A stretch of 6,141 nucleotides of DNA from Desulfarculus sp. (GTDB lineage: Bacteria > Desulfobacterota > Desulfarculia > Desulfarculales > Desulfarculaceae), in NCBI GenBank assembly GCA_020216805.1, contig JAIWNN010000158.1, forward strand, positions 1 to 6,141. The letters run 5' to 3'. Positions within the stretch are counted from its first letter, which is position 1, and every line of letters begins with the position of its first letter. Below, in pieces: positions 1 to 5,710 of this stretch. A program made the position numbers and the translations under genes. The notes under the pieces are model-generated. The model saw nothing but the letters and a program-made list of their open reading frames with translations, was not told the DNA's origin and made no database searches.

Positions 1-294
1 GCCCCCCGCGCGGGGGCGTGGATTGAAACCACCAGCCGACCAGCAGCCCGCCCAGCACGGCGGGTCGCCCCCCGCGCGGGGGCGTGGATTGAAACCAGGA
101 TGGGCCACAAGGTCTCCCGCTGCTCGCGGGTCGCCCCCCGCGCGGGGGCGTGGATTGAAACATTGTGGTTGTCTTCCCCTCCCCCAAATCGTTGGCGTCG
201 CCCCCCGCGCGGGGGCGTGGATTGAAACCCCGGGTTATGGTCCTGGCCCTGGCGCTGGTCAAGTCGCCCCCCGCGCGGCGGCGTGGATTGAATA
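1..294 (+). CRISPR. CRISPR array, type I-C-like repeat, trailer end
   Basis: The 32-nt repeat begins GTCGCCCCCC and ends GTGGATTGAAAC. Copies lie at 1-29 (first three bases cut by the window edge), 64-95, 130-161, 197-228 and a degenerate copy at 263-294. Spacers are 30-63 (34 nt), 96-129 (34 nt), 162-196 (35 nt) and 229-262 (34 nt). Within the repeat, positions 3-9 pair with 15-21 (CGCCCCC with GGGGGCG), giving the hairpin that a Cas5/Cas6-type nuclease would cleave; ATTGAAAC would lie in the 5' handle of the crRNA. Repeat sequence and spacer length match the subtype I-C pattern. The handle orientation and the decayed right-hand repeat both place the leader to the left, outside the window, so the visible spacers are the oldest ones. 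No cas gene is visible, so subtype and activity are inferred from the repeat alone. Confidence 0.97.
263..294 (+). repeat. Degenerate terminal CRISPR repeat
   Basis: This last copy differs from the consensus at repeat position 17 (G to C, base 279), which breaks the C7-G17 pair of the hairpin, and at its 3' end, where GAAAC reads GAATA (bases 293-294). No spacer follows it. Such decay is usual for the leader-distal repeat, because new repeats are copied at the leader end, and it fixes the direction of the array. Confidence 0.9.
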
Positions 295-325
295 CTAATA
301 CGCGAGACGGAGCTGCGAGCTATCC

Positions 326-576
326 TTAATTGTCGCTGTCAAAGCGGTCTCCGGTGGTGCGATGGCCCACTCCGGCGATGCGCCCCAGCTCCTTGATGTC
401 GCTATGCACCATGTCGCCGGGAGCGACGTGCGCGGAGCGCCGCAGCCATTTGTGGACCGTGCCGACGTTCACGCCGAACTGTTCGGCCGCATGGCGGGGG
501 TGCATCTTTTGTTCGTTGACCATCTGGTCGATCGTGACTCGACCGTGGTTCCGGCATTTCGGCGCTGGTTGTTCAC
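326..576 (-). pseudogene. IS481-family transposase, frameshifted and internally deleted
   Basis: The main reading frame encodes a helix-turn-helix segment (HAAEQFGVNVGTVHKWLRR) fused directly to SAHVAPGDMVHSDIKELGRI followed by GVGHRTTGDR. The second part matches the start of the IS481/DDE catalytic core, with the Asp of HSDIK as the likely first catalytic Asp. In complete IS481 transposases several dozen residues separate these two parts, so there is an internal deletion with its junction near 434-439. The frame ends after GDR, so the other two catalytic acidic residues and roughly the last two thirds of the protein are missing. The original start is probably GTG at 576-574, in another frame: it has GGAGG at 586-582 five bases upstream and encodes VNNQRRNAGTTVESR, which fits the IS481 N-terminus. 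A frameshift near 530-540 joins it to the main frame. It is certainly inactive. Family assignment rests on motif recognition. Confidence 0.72.
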
Positions 577-644
577 GTGTGCCTCCGTGCAAGAGCCCGG
601 GTGACGCTCGATCACCAGTCCCCATGCCTGGAACCGTGTGGACA
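326..644 (-). mobile_element. Remnant of an IS481-family insertion sequence
   Basis: The stretch holds a broken IS481-type transposase preceded (at higher coordinates) by about 65 bp of likely IS leader. On the minus strand a candidate terminal sequence TGTCCACACGGTTCCAGG begins at 644; IS481 elements normally begin with TGT. The reading frame of the neighbouring amidoligase fragment stops at 647, right beside this point, as expected if the element inserted into that gene. The other IS end is not recognised, so the left limit given is only the end of the transposase remnant. No target-site duplication was found. The boundary at 644 is an inference. Confidence 0.45.
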
Positions 645-646
645 AC

Positions 647-1078
647 CTATTTCGCGTCCACAACTAGGCAGAGCAGGACGATCATCTTGATCTCGGCGGC
701 GCCGAGGTTGGCCGCGTCGAAATGAACGTGCAGGCCGCAGGCTCGACCCACCGGGGCCCTGGCCTCGTCCAGAGCGGTGATGGCGGCCCGGACCGCCTCC
801 AGGCCCTCCCACCTTTCCAGGGGCGGGCTGACCACCGCCAAGCCATTGTTCAGGAAACCGACCGGGGTGACCGTCTGCCGCGACGGGTGCGAATCGGGGC
901 GGTGTTGGCGGCAGCCCTGGAGGCCCGCCGGGCGACGGTCAGCGGCGGGCGTTACGTGTTCGGCCAGGCCGAACGTGACCCACCCCACCACTACATTGGG
1001 CCGCGCCAGCGGCACTTGGCCGCCTGCGCCCGGGCGGGGGCGCGACCGCTTCCGGTCGGCCGCCACCGCCACCACCAC
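647..1078 (-). pseudogene. Amidoligase-family (Amidoligase_2-like) fragment, decayed
   Basis: The open stretch (143 codons from a GTG) contains GLAVVSPPLERWEGLEAV, then CGLHVHFDAANLG (residues about 114-126), the pattern of the putative amidoligase family, whose members are ATP-grasp-unrelated COOH-NH2 ligases often found in phages and mobile DNA. Usual members have an FGxExE segment, a D-x-S segment, E-V-V-S-P-P and a GLHVH motif in a domain of about 250 residues. Here FGLAEH stands where FGxExE is expected, TPVGF where a D-x-S is expected, and Ala replaces the Glu before VVSPP. The C-terminal half is missing: the frame stops three bases before the presumed IS481 end at 644. The frame is also closed upstream by a TAG at 1088-1090, and no ribosome binding site precedes the GTG. 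I read it as a truncated, inactive gene, probably interrupted by the IS. The family call is good; the reading of the N-terminal third is tentative. Confidence 0.65.
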
Positions 1079-1092
1079 GCGGTGGAGCTATA

Positions 1093-1118
1093 CCGCCAGA
1101 CGCGCGACCCCCTGGCGG
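1093..1118. repeat. GC-rich inverted repeat downstream of tRNA-Arg
   Basis: CCGCCAG (1093-1099) and CTGGCGG (1112-1118) form a perfect 7-bp stem with a 12-nt loop. It begins 23 bases past the tRNA 3' end on the minus strand, a fitting place for a processing or termination hairpin, but no T tract follows, so it is not a canonical intrinsic terminator. Chance pairing in GC-rich DNA is possible. Confidence 0.35.
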
Positions 1119-1141
1119 AGACGGCAATTGACCGTAATCAT

Positions 1142-1218
<77 letters not shown>

Positions 1219-1228
1219 GCGTGGCACC

Positions 1229-1256
1229 ATTTTAGCGACATCGGCCGTGATGTAAA
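1229..1256 (-). promoter_or_regulatory. Sigma70-type promoter of tRNA-Arg
   Basis: On the minus strand TTTACA (1256-1251) and TAAAAT (1234-1229) are separated by 16 bases, and the -10 box ends 10 bases before the tRNA 5' end. The boxes stand out in this GC-rich sequence and the distance is right for a stable-RNA promoter. Confidence 0.65.
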
Positions 1257-1304
1257 GCCTGGCGGCCAGCGGGTGGAGCCCATCCCGCGCCAACTCTGCC
1301 CCGG

Positions 1305-1333
1305 TTTGCCTTGGCCGCCAGGCGTGGTATACC
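1305..1333 (+). promoter_or_regulatory. Possible promoter of alr
   Basis: TTTGCC (1305-1310) and TATACC (1328-1333) are 17 bases apart, and the -10 box lies 28 bases before the GTG start of alr. The match to consensus is moderate. It points away from the tRNA promoter, so alr and the tRNA are separate divergent units. Confidence 0.4.
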
Positions 1334-1361
1334 TCATCCTAACCTTTTTGGAGACCCGGCC

Positions 1362-2507
1362 GTGTCGCCACGCCTGACTCCCAATCCCGACAACCGCCTG
1401 TCCGTGGACCTGGCCGCCCTGGAGGCCAACCTGGCCGCCTGCCGGGCGCTGCTTTCGCCTGGTATGCGGGTGGCGGGGGTGGTCAAGGCTGACGCCTATG
1501 GTCACGGCCTGCTGCCGGTGGCCCGGCGCTTGAAGGCGGCCGGAGTCGAGGCCCTGGCGGTGGGGGTGGCCTCCGAGGGACGACGCCTGCGCCGGGAGGG
1601 GATCGCGGGCGAGATCTTCCTGCTGATGGGCGCGCGTCCGGAGCAAGCCCCGCAGGTGGTGGCCGACGGCCTGACCCCGGTCTGCGCCGACCTGGCGGTG
1701 TTCCAGGCCCTGTCCGCCGCCGCCCAGAGCCTGGGGCGGCCCGCCACCTGTCAGCTGAAGGTGGACACCGGCATGAGCCGCCTAGGGGTGGCCCCGGACC
1801 AAGTCCTGGACCTCCTGGACCGCCTGGCCGCCCTGCCCGGCCTGCGTCTCACCGGCCTGGTCAGCCACCTGGCCACCGCCGGCGACCCCGCTTCCGACCA
1901 GGCCCGGCGCCAAAGCGCCATTTTCGCCGAGCTATTGGGGGCCGCCCGGGCCAAAGGCCATGTCTTGGCCGATTCCAGCCTGGTGGGCAGCGGCGGGGCC
2001 CTGGTGCCCCCGCCGGCCAGCCCCGCGGCCCCGGCCTATGCCCGCCTGGGCATCGTCCTCTATGGCGGCCTGCCCGATCCGGCCGCGACCGGACGGGCCA
2101 CCTTGCGGGGAGTGATGAGCTACCGCAGCCGCCTGCTGGCGGTGCGCCGGGCCCGGGCCGGGGCGGCGGTGAGCTATGGCGCCACCTGGATCGCCCCCCG
2201 CGACACCTGGCTGGGGGTGGTGCCGGTGGGCTATAGCGACGGCTATCCACGCGCGGCCAGCAACCGGGCCGCCATGCTGGTGGGCGGGCGTCTGGCCCCG
2301 GTGCGGGGCCGGGTCTGCATGAACCTGACGGTCATCGACCTGGAGGGCATCGAGCCCCTGCCCCGGGTGGGAGACGAGGTGGTGCTGCTGGGAAACCAGG
2401 GGCAGGCCGCCATCAGCGCCGACCAACTCGGTGACTGGGCCGGCACCATCAGCTATGAGATCACCTGCGCCCTGGGCGCGGCCAACCGCCGTCACTACCA
2501 GGGCTGA
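1362..2507 (+). CDS. alr: Alanine racemase
   Basis: A PLP-dependent, cytoplasmic enzyme that converts L-alanine to D-alanine for peptidoglycan. The 381-residue protein has the normal length. The PLP lysine lies in VVKADAYGHG (Lys42). VDTGMSRLG follows in the TIM-barrel domain, YARLGIVLYG holds the Arg that contacts the PLP ring nitrogen (about Arg228), VSYGATW holds the second catalytic base (Tyr272), and GYSDGYPR and GRVCMNLTVID belong to the C-terminal beta domain that completes the active site. The usual A-N-S phosphate-binding motif reads VGSGG (Gly209-Ser210): the Ser is kept and the Asn is replaced. The GTG start at 1362 is chosen because GGAG (1350-1353) lies 8 bases upstream; a longer in-frame TTG start at 1311 would overlap the likely promoter. 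The gene stands alone and converges with the kinase gene 11 bp away. No terminator is visible between them. Confidence 0.95.
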   Translation: MSPRLTPNPDNRLSVDLAALEANLAACRALLSPGMRVAGVVKADAYGHGLLPVARRLKAAGVEALAVGVASEGRRLRREGIAGEIFLLMGARPEQAPQVVADGLTPVCADLAVFQALSAAAQSLGRPATCQLKVDTGMSRLGVAPDQVLDLLDRLAALPGLRLTGLVSHLATAGDPASDQARRQSAIFAELLGAARAKGHVLADSSLVGSGGALVPPPASPAAPAYARLGIVLYGGLPDPAATGRATLRGVMSYRSRLLAVRRARAGAAVSYGATWIAPRDTWLGVVPVGYSDGYPRAASNRAAMLVGGRLAPVRGRVCMNLTVIDLEGIEPLPRVGDEVVLLGNQGQAAISADQLGDWAGTISYEITCALGAANRRHYQG

Positions 2508-2518
2508 GCCTAACCCAG

Positions 2519-3676
2519 CTACGCTTTCTCCACTACTTCCGGTGCATAAGGCAAGCTCACCCGGAACTCGGTGCCCTGGGCCGGCGATGAGTCGAAGGCG
2601 ATGCTTCCCCCCAGGTAGCGCTGGACCAGCAGGCGGCTGCTGTAGAGCCCCAGGCCGCGGCCCACGCCCTTGGTGGAATAAGATCGTTTGAAGACCTGAT
2701 GCCGCACCGACTCGGGCATGTGGCCCTGATTGCGCACCCAGAAGGTGACCCCGGAGGGGCCGGCCTGGCAGCCCAGCCTCACGGTTTCTCCGGGCTGGGA
2801 GGCCTCCAGCGCGTTCTTCACCAGGTTCACCAACACCCGCATCAGCAAGGTGACGTCACTGGTCAGCTCTGGTCCGGGTCCCTCGGTTTCCACCACCAGT
2901 CGCTTGCCCTGGGCCGCGTCCATCTGCCCCGCCAACTCGGCGACTTCGCGCAAAACCTCTTGGGCCTGGAAGGTGATGGGGGTTGTCACCAGGCTGCCGC
3001 TCTCGGCCTCCATCAGCTGCTTATGCGCGCGAATCTCCAGGATCAATAGATCCTTGATCTCCCTGACCCGCCGCACCAGTTGCCTGGCTTCCGGGGCTAG
3101 TTCTTGTAGGGCCAGCAGATCCACCTGCCCACTCAAGGCCCCAAGGGTGTTGGCGAAATCATGCAGGAAAATGCGCTCCAGGGCCTGGCGGCGCTTGGCG
3201 TGGGTCAGGTCGGCCACCGCGAAGAGAATCAGATCCTGGTCCTGGAGTTGAAAAGGCGTGCCCCAGATCAGCAAGTCCAGGGCCTCGGTCTCGCTCTCCA
3301 GCTCGGTGATGATCCGGCACTCGTTGGCCCCCCGGCGGCTCATCCGGCATTCGGCCAGGACCTGGGCCGCCCCGCAGTATTGGCAGAAGTCGGTGGTGCC
3401 ACAGCCATGACGGCTTTGCTTGGCGTGGATGCAGCCAAAGGCCTCGCCCGGCCGCCGGCCCAACACCTCCCGTTCGTCCGACAAACCCAGTCGCTCCAAC
3501 AACGCCTGGTTGGCCAGCACCATCTGGCGGTGGGAGTCCAGGATCATCACCCCGTCGGGGATTCCATCCAGCAGCAGCTTCAAGAGTGGCAATCGCAGCA
3601 GGAGCAGGCGTAGGTTTAGAAGCTCATCCTGGGGAGCCCGGTGGGGCGGGAGAAAATAGTTATCGTTGGTGGCCAA
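2519..3676 (-). CDS. Sensor histidine kinase with Cys-rich PAS domain
   Basis: This 385-residue protein has no signal peptide. A Leu-rich stretch (about 21-37) is broken by Arg and Lys and is more likely a helix leading into the PAS domain than a membrane segment, so the protein is probably cytoplasmic. The PAS domain (about 33-157) contains FGCIHAKQSRHGCGTTDFC followed by QYCG, with Cys82, 92, 98, 101, 110 and 120; such clusters could bind a metal or Fe-S cluster or sense redox. The H box FLHDFANTLGAL has the phospho-acceptor His172 and Asn176, a form seen in kinases with HD-x-x-N boxes. The HATPase domain (about 275-377) has the N box LVNLVKNALEAS (Asn284, Asn288), VRNQG, FKRSYSTKG and GRGLGLYSSRLL. 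All kinase boxes are intact. No response regulator is adjacent, so its partner is unknown. The TTG start (3676-3674) is favoured by GGGGAG five bases upstream; the first in-frame Met is residue 43, inside the PAS domain. The signal sensed cannot be told. Confidence 0.9.
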   Translation of the reverse strand: MATNDNYFLPPHRAPQDELLNLRLLLLRLPLLKLLLDGIPDGVMILDSHRQMVLANQALLERLGLSDEREVLGRRPGEAFGCIHAKQSRHGCGTTDFCQYCGAAQVLAECRMSRRGANECRIITELESETEALDLLIWGTPFQLQDQDLILFAVADLTHAKRRQALERIFLHDFANTLGALSGQVDLLALQELAPEARQLVRRVREIKDLLILEIRAHKQLMEAESGSLVTTPITFQAQEVLREVAELAGQMDAAQGKRLVVETEGPGPELTSDVTLLMRVLVNLVKNALEASQPGETVRLGCQAGPSGVTFWVRNQGHMPESVRHQVFKRSYSTKGVGRGLGLYSSRLLVQRYLGGSIAFDSSPAQGTEFRVSLPYAPEVVEKA

Positions 3677-3681
3677 GGCTT

Positions 3682-3687
3682 CTCCCC
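3682..3687 (-). promoter_or_regulatory. Ribosome binding site deciding the kinase TTG start
   Basis: GGGGAG on the minus strand (3687-3682) is five bases from TTG at 3676. A nearby ATG (3694-3692) is in a different frame and does not lead into the kinase, so this site supports the rare TTG start. Confidence 0.7.
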
Positions 3688-3705
3688 GTCCATTTGCGCC
3701 GCGAT

Positions 3706-3715
3706 TCCCGCGGGA
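3706..3715. promoter_or_regulatory. 10-bp palindrome in divergent intergenic region
   Basis: TCCCGCGGGA is a perfect palindrome 29 bp upstream of the kinase start. The position would suit an operator for the kinase gene, but such GC palindromes arise readily by chance here. The rest of 3677-3807 shows no clear promoter for the kinase and no terminator. Confidence 0.2.
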
Positions 3716-3807
3716 GGGGACCGCTGGGTGGGAGGGCGCCGCCAGCCGTCACCCGACTCCCGCCAGGCGCGGGGCGTACCCCGCCGAAGATCGTCGCGGC
3801 TCACGGC

Positions 3808-3836
3808 TTGACCCCCGGGCGGGGCCGTTGTAGTTT
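3808..3836 (+). promoter_or_regulatory. Likely promoter of the small-Cys-protein/argS operon
   Basis: TTGACC (3808-3813) and TAGTTT (3831-3836) are 17 bases apart. The -35 box matches the consensus at five of six bases and the -10 box at three. Transcription would start near 3843, about 28 bases before the first gene. The surrounding T-rich patch (3829-3850) is unusual in this GC-rich window. Confidence 0.45.
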
Positions 3837-3870
3837 TGGTCAGCTTTTTCAACCCCAAGCCGGAGCTGAA

Positions 3871-4044
3871 ATGGCAGCCGAATCCCAGCCCCCGCTCAGC
3901 GCCGAGCAACCGACCCTGTGTTCGGTCTGCGCATGGCGACTGGAATGCCGTAAAAAATACTCCTACGATCAGGGTGGCGTCGTCAAGTGCCCCGATTTCA
4001 CCCGCGACGCCGCGTTGGCCAAAGAGGACCGTCCAACCCAATGA
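3871..4044 (+). CDS. Small four-cysteine protein upstream of argS
   Basis: A 57-residue protein of unknown function. It contains TLCSVCAWRLEC (Cys17, Cys20, Cys26) and, after a basic stretch RKKYSYDQ, VKCPDFTRD (Cys40), giving C-x2-C-x5-C-x13-C. Four such cysteines could hold a zinc ion or an Fe-S cluster, which is inference. The motif resembles small uncharacterised proteins that I recall next to argS in Desulfobacterota. The ATG at 3871 has GGAG (3862-3865) five bases upstream. Its TGA stop overlaps the argS ATG in the sequence ATGA (4041-4044), so the two are very probably translationally coupled. Reality is supported by the ribosome binding site, the overlap and the conserved-looking Cys pattern. 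No signal peptide or membrane segment is seen. Confidence 0.8.
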   Translation: MAAESQPPLSAEQPTLCSVCAWRLECRKKYSYDQGGVVKCPDFTRDAALAKEDRPTQ

Positions 4045-5708
4045 AAGAACTTCTGCAACAACGTCTGGCCCAGGCCCTGGCCGCGGCCCGCGCCGCTGGC
4101 GAGATCCCGGCGGTGGATTGCCCCCTGCCCGTCCTGGAGCGCCCCCGCCAGGCCGAGCACGGCGACCTGGCCACCAATCTGGCCCTGACCCTGGCCAAAC
4201 CCTGCCGCATGAATCCCCGGGCCCTGGCCGAGATCATCCTGCGCCATCTGGGCGACGCCGGCGGCATCCTGCAAAAAGCCGAGTTGGCCGGGCCAGGCTT
4301 CATCAATTTTTTTCTGAAGCCCACCGCCTGGCTGGCGATCCTCCCCCAGGTGCTGGCCCAGGGCGCGAATTTCGGACGCGGGACCTGGGGCCAGGGCCAA
4401 AAGGTGATGGTGGAATACGTCTCGGCCAACCCCACCGGCCCCTTGCACGTGGGCCACGGCCGGGGCGCGGCCCTGGGCGATGTTTTGGGGCGAATGCTGC
4501 GTTTCGGCGGCTGCGAGGTCCTCACCGAGTACTACATCAACGACGCCGGCAACCAGATGGCCACCTTGGGTCGCTCGCTGCTCTATCGCGCCCGGGAGCT
4601 GAAGGGCTCCACGGAGCCATTCCCGGACAACCACTACCGCGGCGAGTACATGAAGGATCTGGCCGCCCGGTTCCTGGCCCTGCCGGAGCACGCCGACATC
4701 CTGGAGCAACCTTGGGACCAGGCGGTGGCCAGGGCCTCGGCCTGGGCCGGGGCCCAGATCCTGCAAGGGATCAAGGACGACCTGGCCGCCTTCGGCGTGG
4801 TCATCGACAGCTACTACAGCGAACGCTCACTCCTGGAGCGGGGCGCGGTGAAGGCGGCCTTCGACCAGTTGCGCCAACGAGGCTTCCTCTATGAAGCCGA
4901 GGGCGCGCTGTGGTTCAAGGCCACCGCTTTTGGCGACGAAAAGGACCGGGTGGTGCGGCGCAGCAACGGCGAGCTGACCTATTTCGCCAGCGACATCGCC
5001 TACCACCTGGACAAGTTCCAGCGCGGATATAACCGCCTGATCGACATCTGGGGCGCGGACCACCACGGCTACGTGCCCCGGCTCAAGGCCGCCGTGGCCG
5101 GCCTGGACCGCCCGGCCGAGGACCTGACCGTGATCCTGGTGCAGATGGTCAACCTGTTGCGGGGCGGCGAGCCGGTAGCCATGAGCACCCGGGCCGGGGA
5201 GTTCGTGACCCTGGCCGAGGTGGTGGAGGAAGTCGGGGCCGACAGCGCCCGCTTCCTGTTCCTGACCCGCCGCTGCGAGGCCCAGTTGGACTTCGACCTG
5301 GAGGTGGCCAAGGCCAAATCCATGGACAACCCGGTCTTCTACGTGCAGTACGCCCACACCCGGGTCAAGAGCGTGCTGCGCAAGGCGGCCGAGGAGGGCG
5401 TGGCCCTGCCCGATCCGGCCGGGGTGGAGCTGGAGCGCCTGGCCCTGGAGGAGGAGGTGGACCTGGCCCGCCGCCTGGCCGAGTTCCCGGCTCTGGCCGA
5501 GGCCGCCGCCCGCAACCTGGAGCCCCACCGCGTCACCTACTACCTGCACGAGCTGGCCGGCGCCTTCCACAGCTACTACAACGCCCATCGGGTGCTGGTG
5601 GACGACCCGGCCTTGGCCGCGGCCCGCCTGGTGCTGATCCAGGCCGTGGGCCAGGTCCTGGCCGTCGGTTTGGCCCTGCTGGGGGTTTCGGCCCCGGAGG
5701 CCATGTAG
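4041..5708 (+). CDS. argS: Arginyl-tRNA synthetase
   Basis: A cytoplasmic class I synthetase that attaches arginine to tRNA-Arg. The protein has 555 residues, normal for bacterial ArgRS. The N-terminal Add-1 tRNA-binding domain (about 1-112) includes HGDLATNLALTLAK and PGFINFFL. The Rossmann domain has SANPTGPLHVGHGRGAALGD, with the HIGH-type signature HVGH at 136-139, then EYYINDAGNQM (163-173), FASDIAYHLDK (315-325) and IWGADHHGYVPRLKA (336-350). The KMSKS-equivalent loop reads AMSTRAGEFVTL (380-391); the first Lys is Ala, a deviation tolerated in many ArgRS. The C-terminal anticodon-binding domain has VFYVQYAHTRVKSV (432-445) and HSYYNAHRV (510-518). The ATG at 4041 overlaps the preceding gene by ATGA. 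A longer reading to an upstream ATG at 3987 is rejected because it would overlap that gene by 58 bp. The only ribosome binding site-like sequence (GAGG, 4024-4027) is 13 bases away, which fits coupling rather than independent initiation. Confidence 0.97.
   Translation: MKELLQQRLAQALAAARAAGEIPAVDCPLPVLERPRQAEHGDLATNLALTLAKPCRMNPRALAEIILRHLGDAGGILQKAELAGPGFINFFLKPTAWLAILPQVLAQGANFGRGTWGQGQKVMVEYVSANPTGPLHVGHGRGAALGDVLGRMLRFGGCEVLTEYYINDAGNQMATLGRSLLYRARELKGSTEPFPDNHYRGEYMKDLAARFLALPEHADILEQPWDQAVARASAWAGAQILQGIKDDLAAFGVVIDSYYSERSLLERGAVKAAFDQLRQRGFLYEAEGALWFKATAFGDEKDRVVRRSNGELTYFASDIAYHLDKFQRGYNRLIDIWGADHHGYVPRLKAAVAGLDRPAEDLTVILVQMVNLLRGGEPVAMSTRAGEFVTLAEVVEEVGADSARFLFLTRRCEAQLDFDLEVAKAKSMDNPVFYVQYAHTRVKSVLRKAAEEGVALPDPAGVELERLALEEEVDLARRLAEFPALAEAAARNLEPHRVTYYLHELAGAFHSYYNAHRVLVDDPALAAARLVLIQAVGQVLAVGLALLGVSAPEAM
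5696..5700 (+). promoter_or_regulatory. Ribosome binding site for the SPOR-type gene
   Basis: GGAGG lies inside the end of argS, 10 bases before GTG at 5711. The spacing is a little long but no in-frame ATG is nearby, so it supports the GTG start and co-expression with argS. Confidence 0.55.
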
Positions 5709-5710
5709 CG

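Noticed and set aside
23..298. 91-codon plus-strand open frame with repeated RGRGLK and RAGAWIE segments
   Set aside because: It is the translation of CRISPR repeats and spacers, a well-known spurious protein type.
337..348. TGTC-N4-CGGT on the plus strand, resembling the inverse of the candidate IS end at 644-633
   Set aside because: It lies inside the conserved transposase segment encoding GDRFD, where an IS end is not expected; the match is 9 of 12 bases and no target duplication is seen.
330..725. Plus-strand open frames at 330-725 and 362-604
   Set aside because: They lie opposite the transposase remnant and show no recognisable motifs.
939..1127. Minus-strand frame rich in Gly and Pro, possibly an upstream part of the amidoligase
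   Set aside because: Low-complexity shadow without any amidoligase motif.
1311..1361. 17-codon N-terminal extension of alr from TTG at 1311
   Set aside because: It would overlap the likely promoter and lacks a ribosome binding site; GTG at 1362 has one and gives the usual N-terminus.
1932..2495. Minus-strand 187-codon frame opposite alr
   Set aside because: Low-complexity antisense shadow of alr.
2508..2518. Possible bidirectional terminator between alr and the kinase gene
   Set aside because: Only a very short imperfect pairing is visible and there is no T tract.
3161..3613. Plus-strand 150-codon frame opposite the kinase
   Set aside because: Gln/Leu/Ala-rich antisense shadow of a GC-rich gene.
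3987..4040. 18-codon N-terminal extension of argS
   Set aside because: Its sequence is Arg/Pro-rich, overlaps the small Cys protein gene, and ArgRS homologues begin near MKELL.
3616..4041. Minus-strand 141-codon frame covering the intergenic region and the small Cys gene
   Set aside because: It lies antisense to the small gene and partly overlaps the kinase start in another frame; no motif is recognised.
4827..5588. Minus-strand 253-codon frame opposite argS
   Set aside because: Gly/His/Gln/Val-rich antisense shadow; argS is fully supported on the plus strand.
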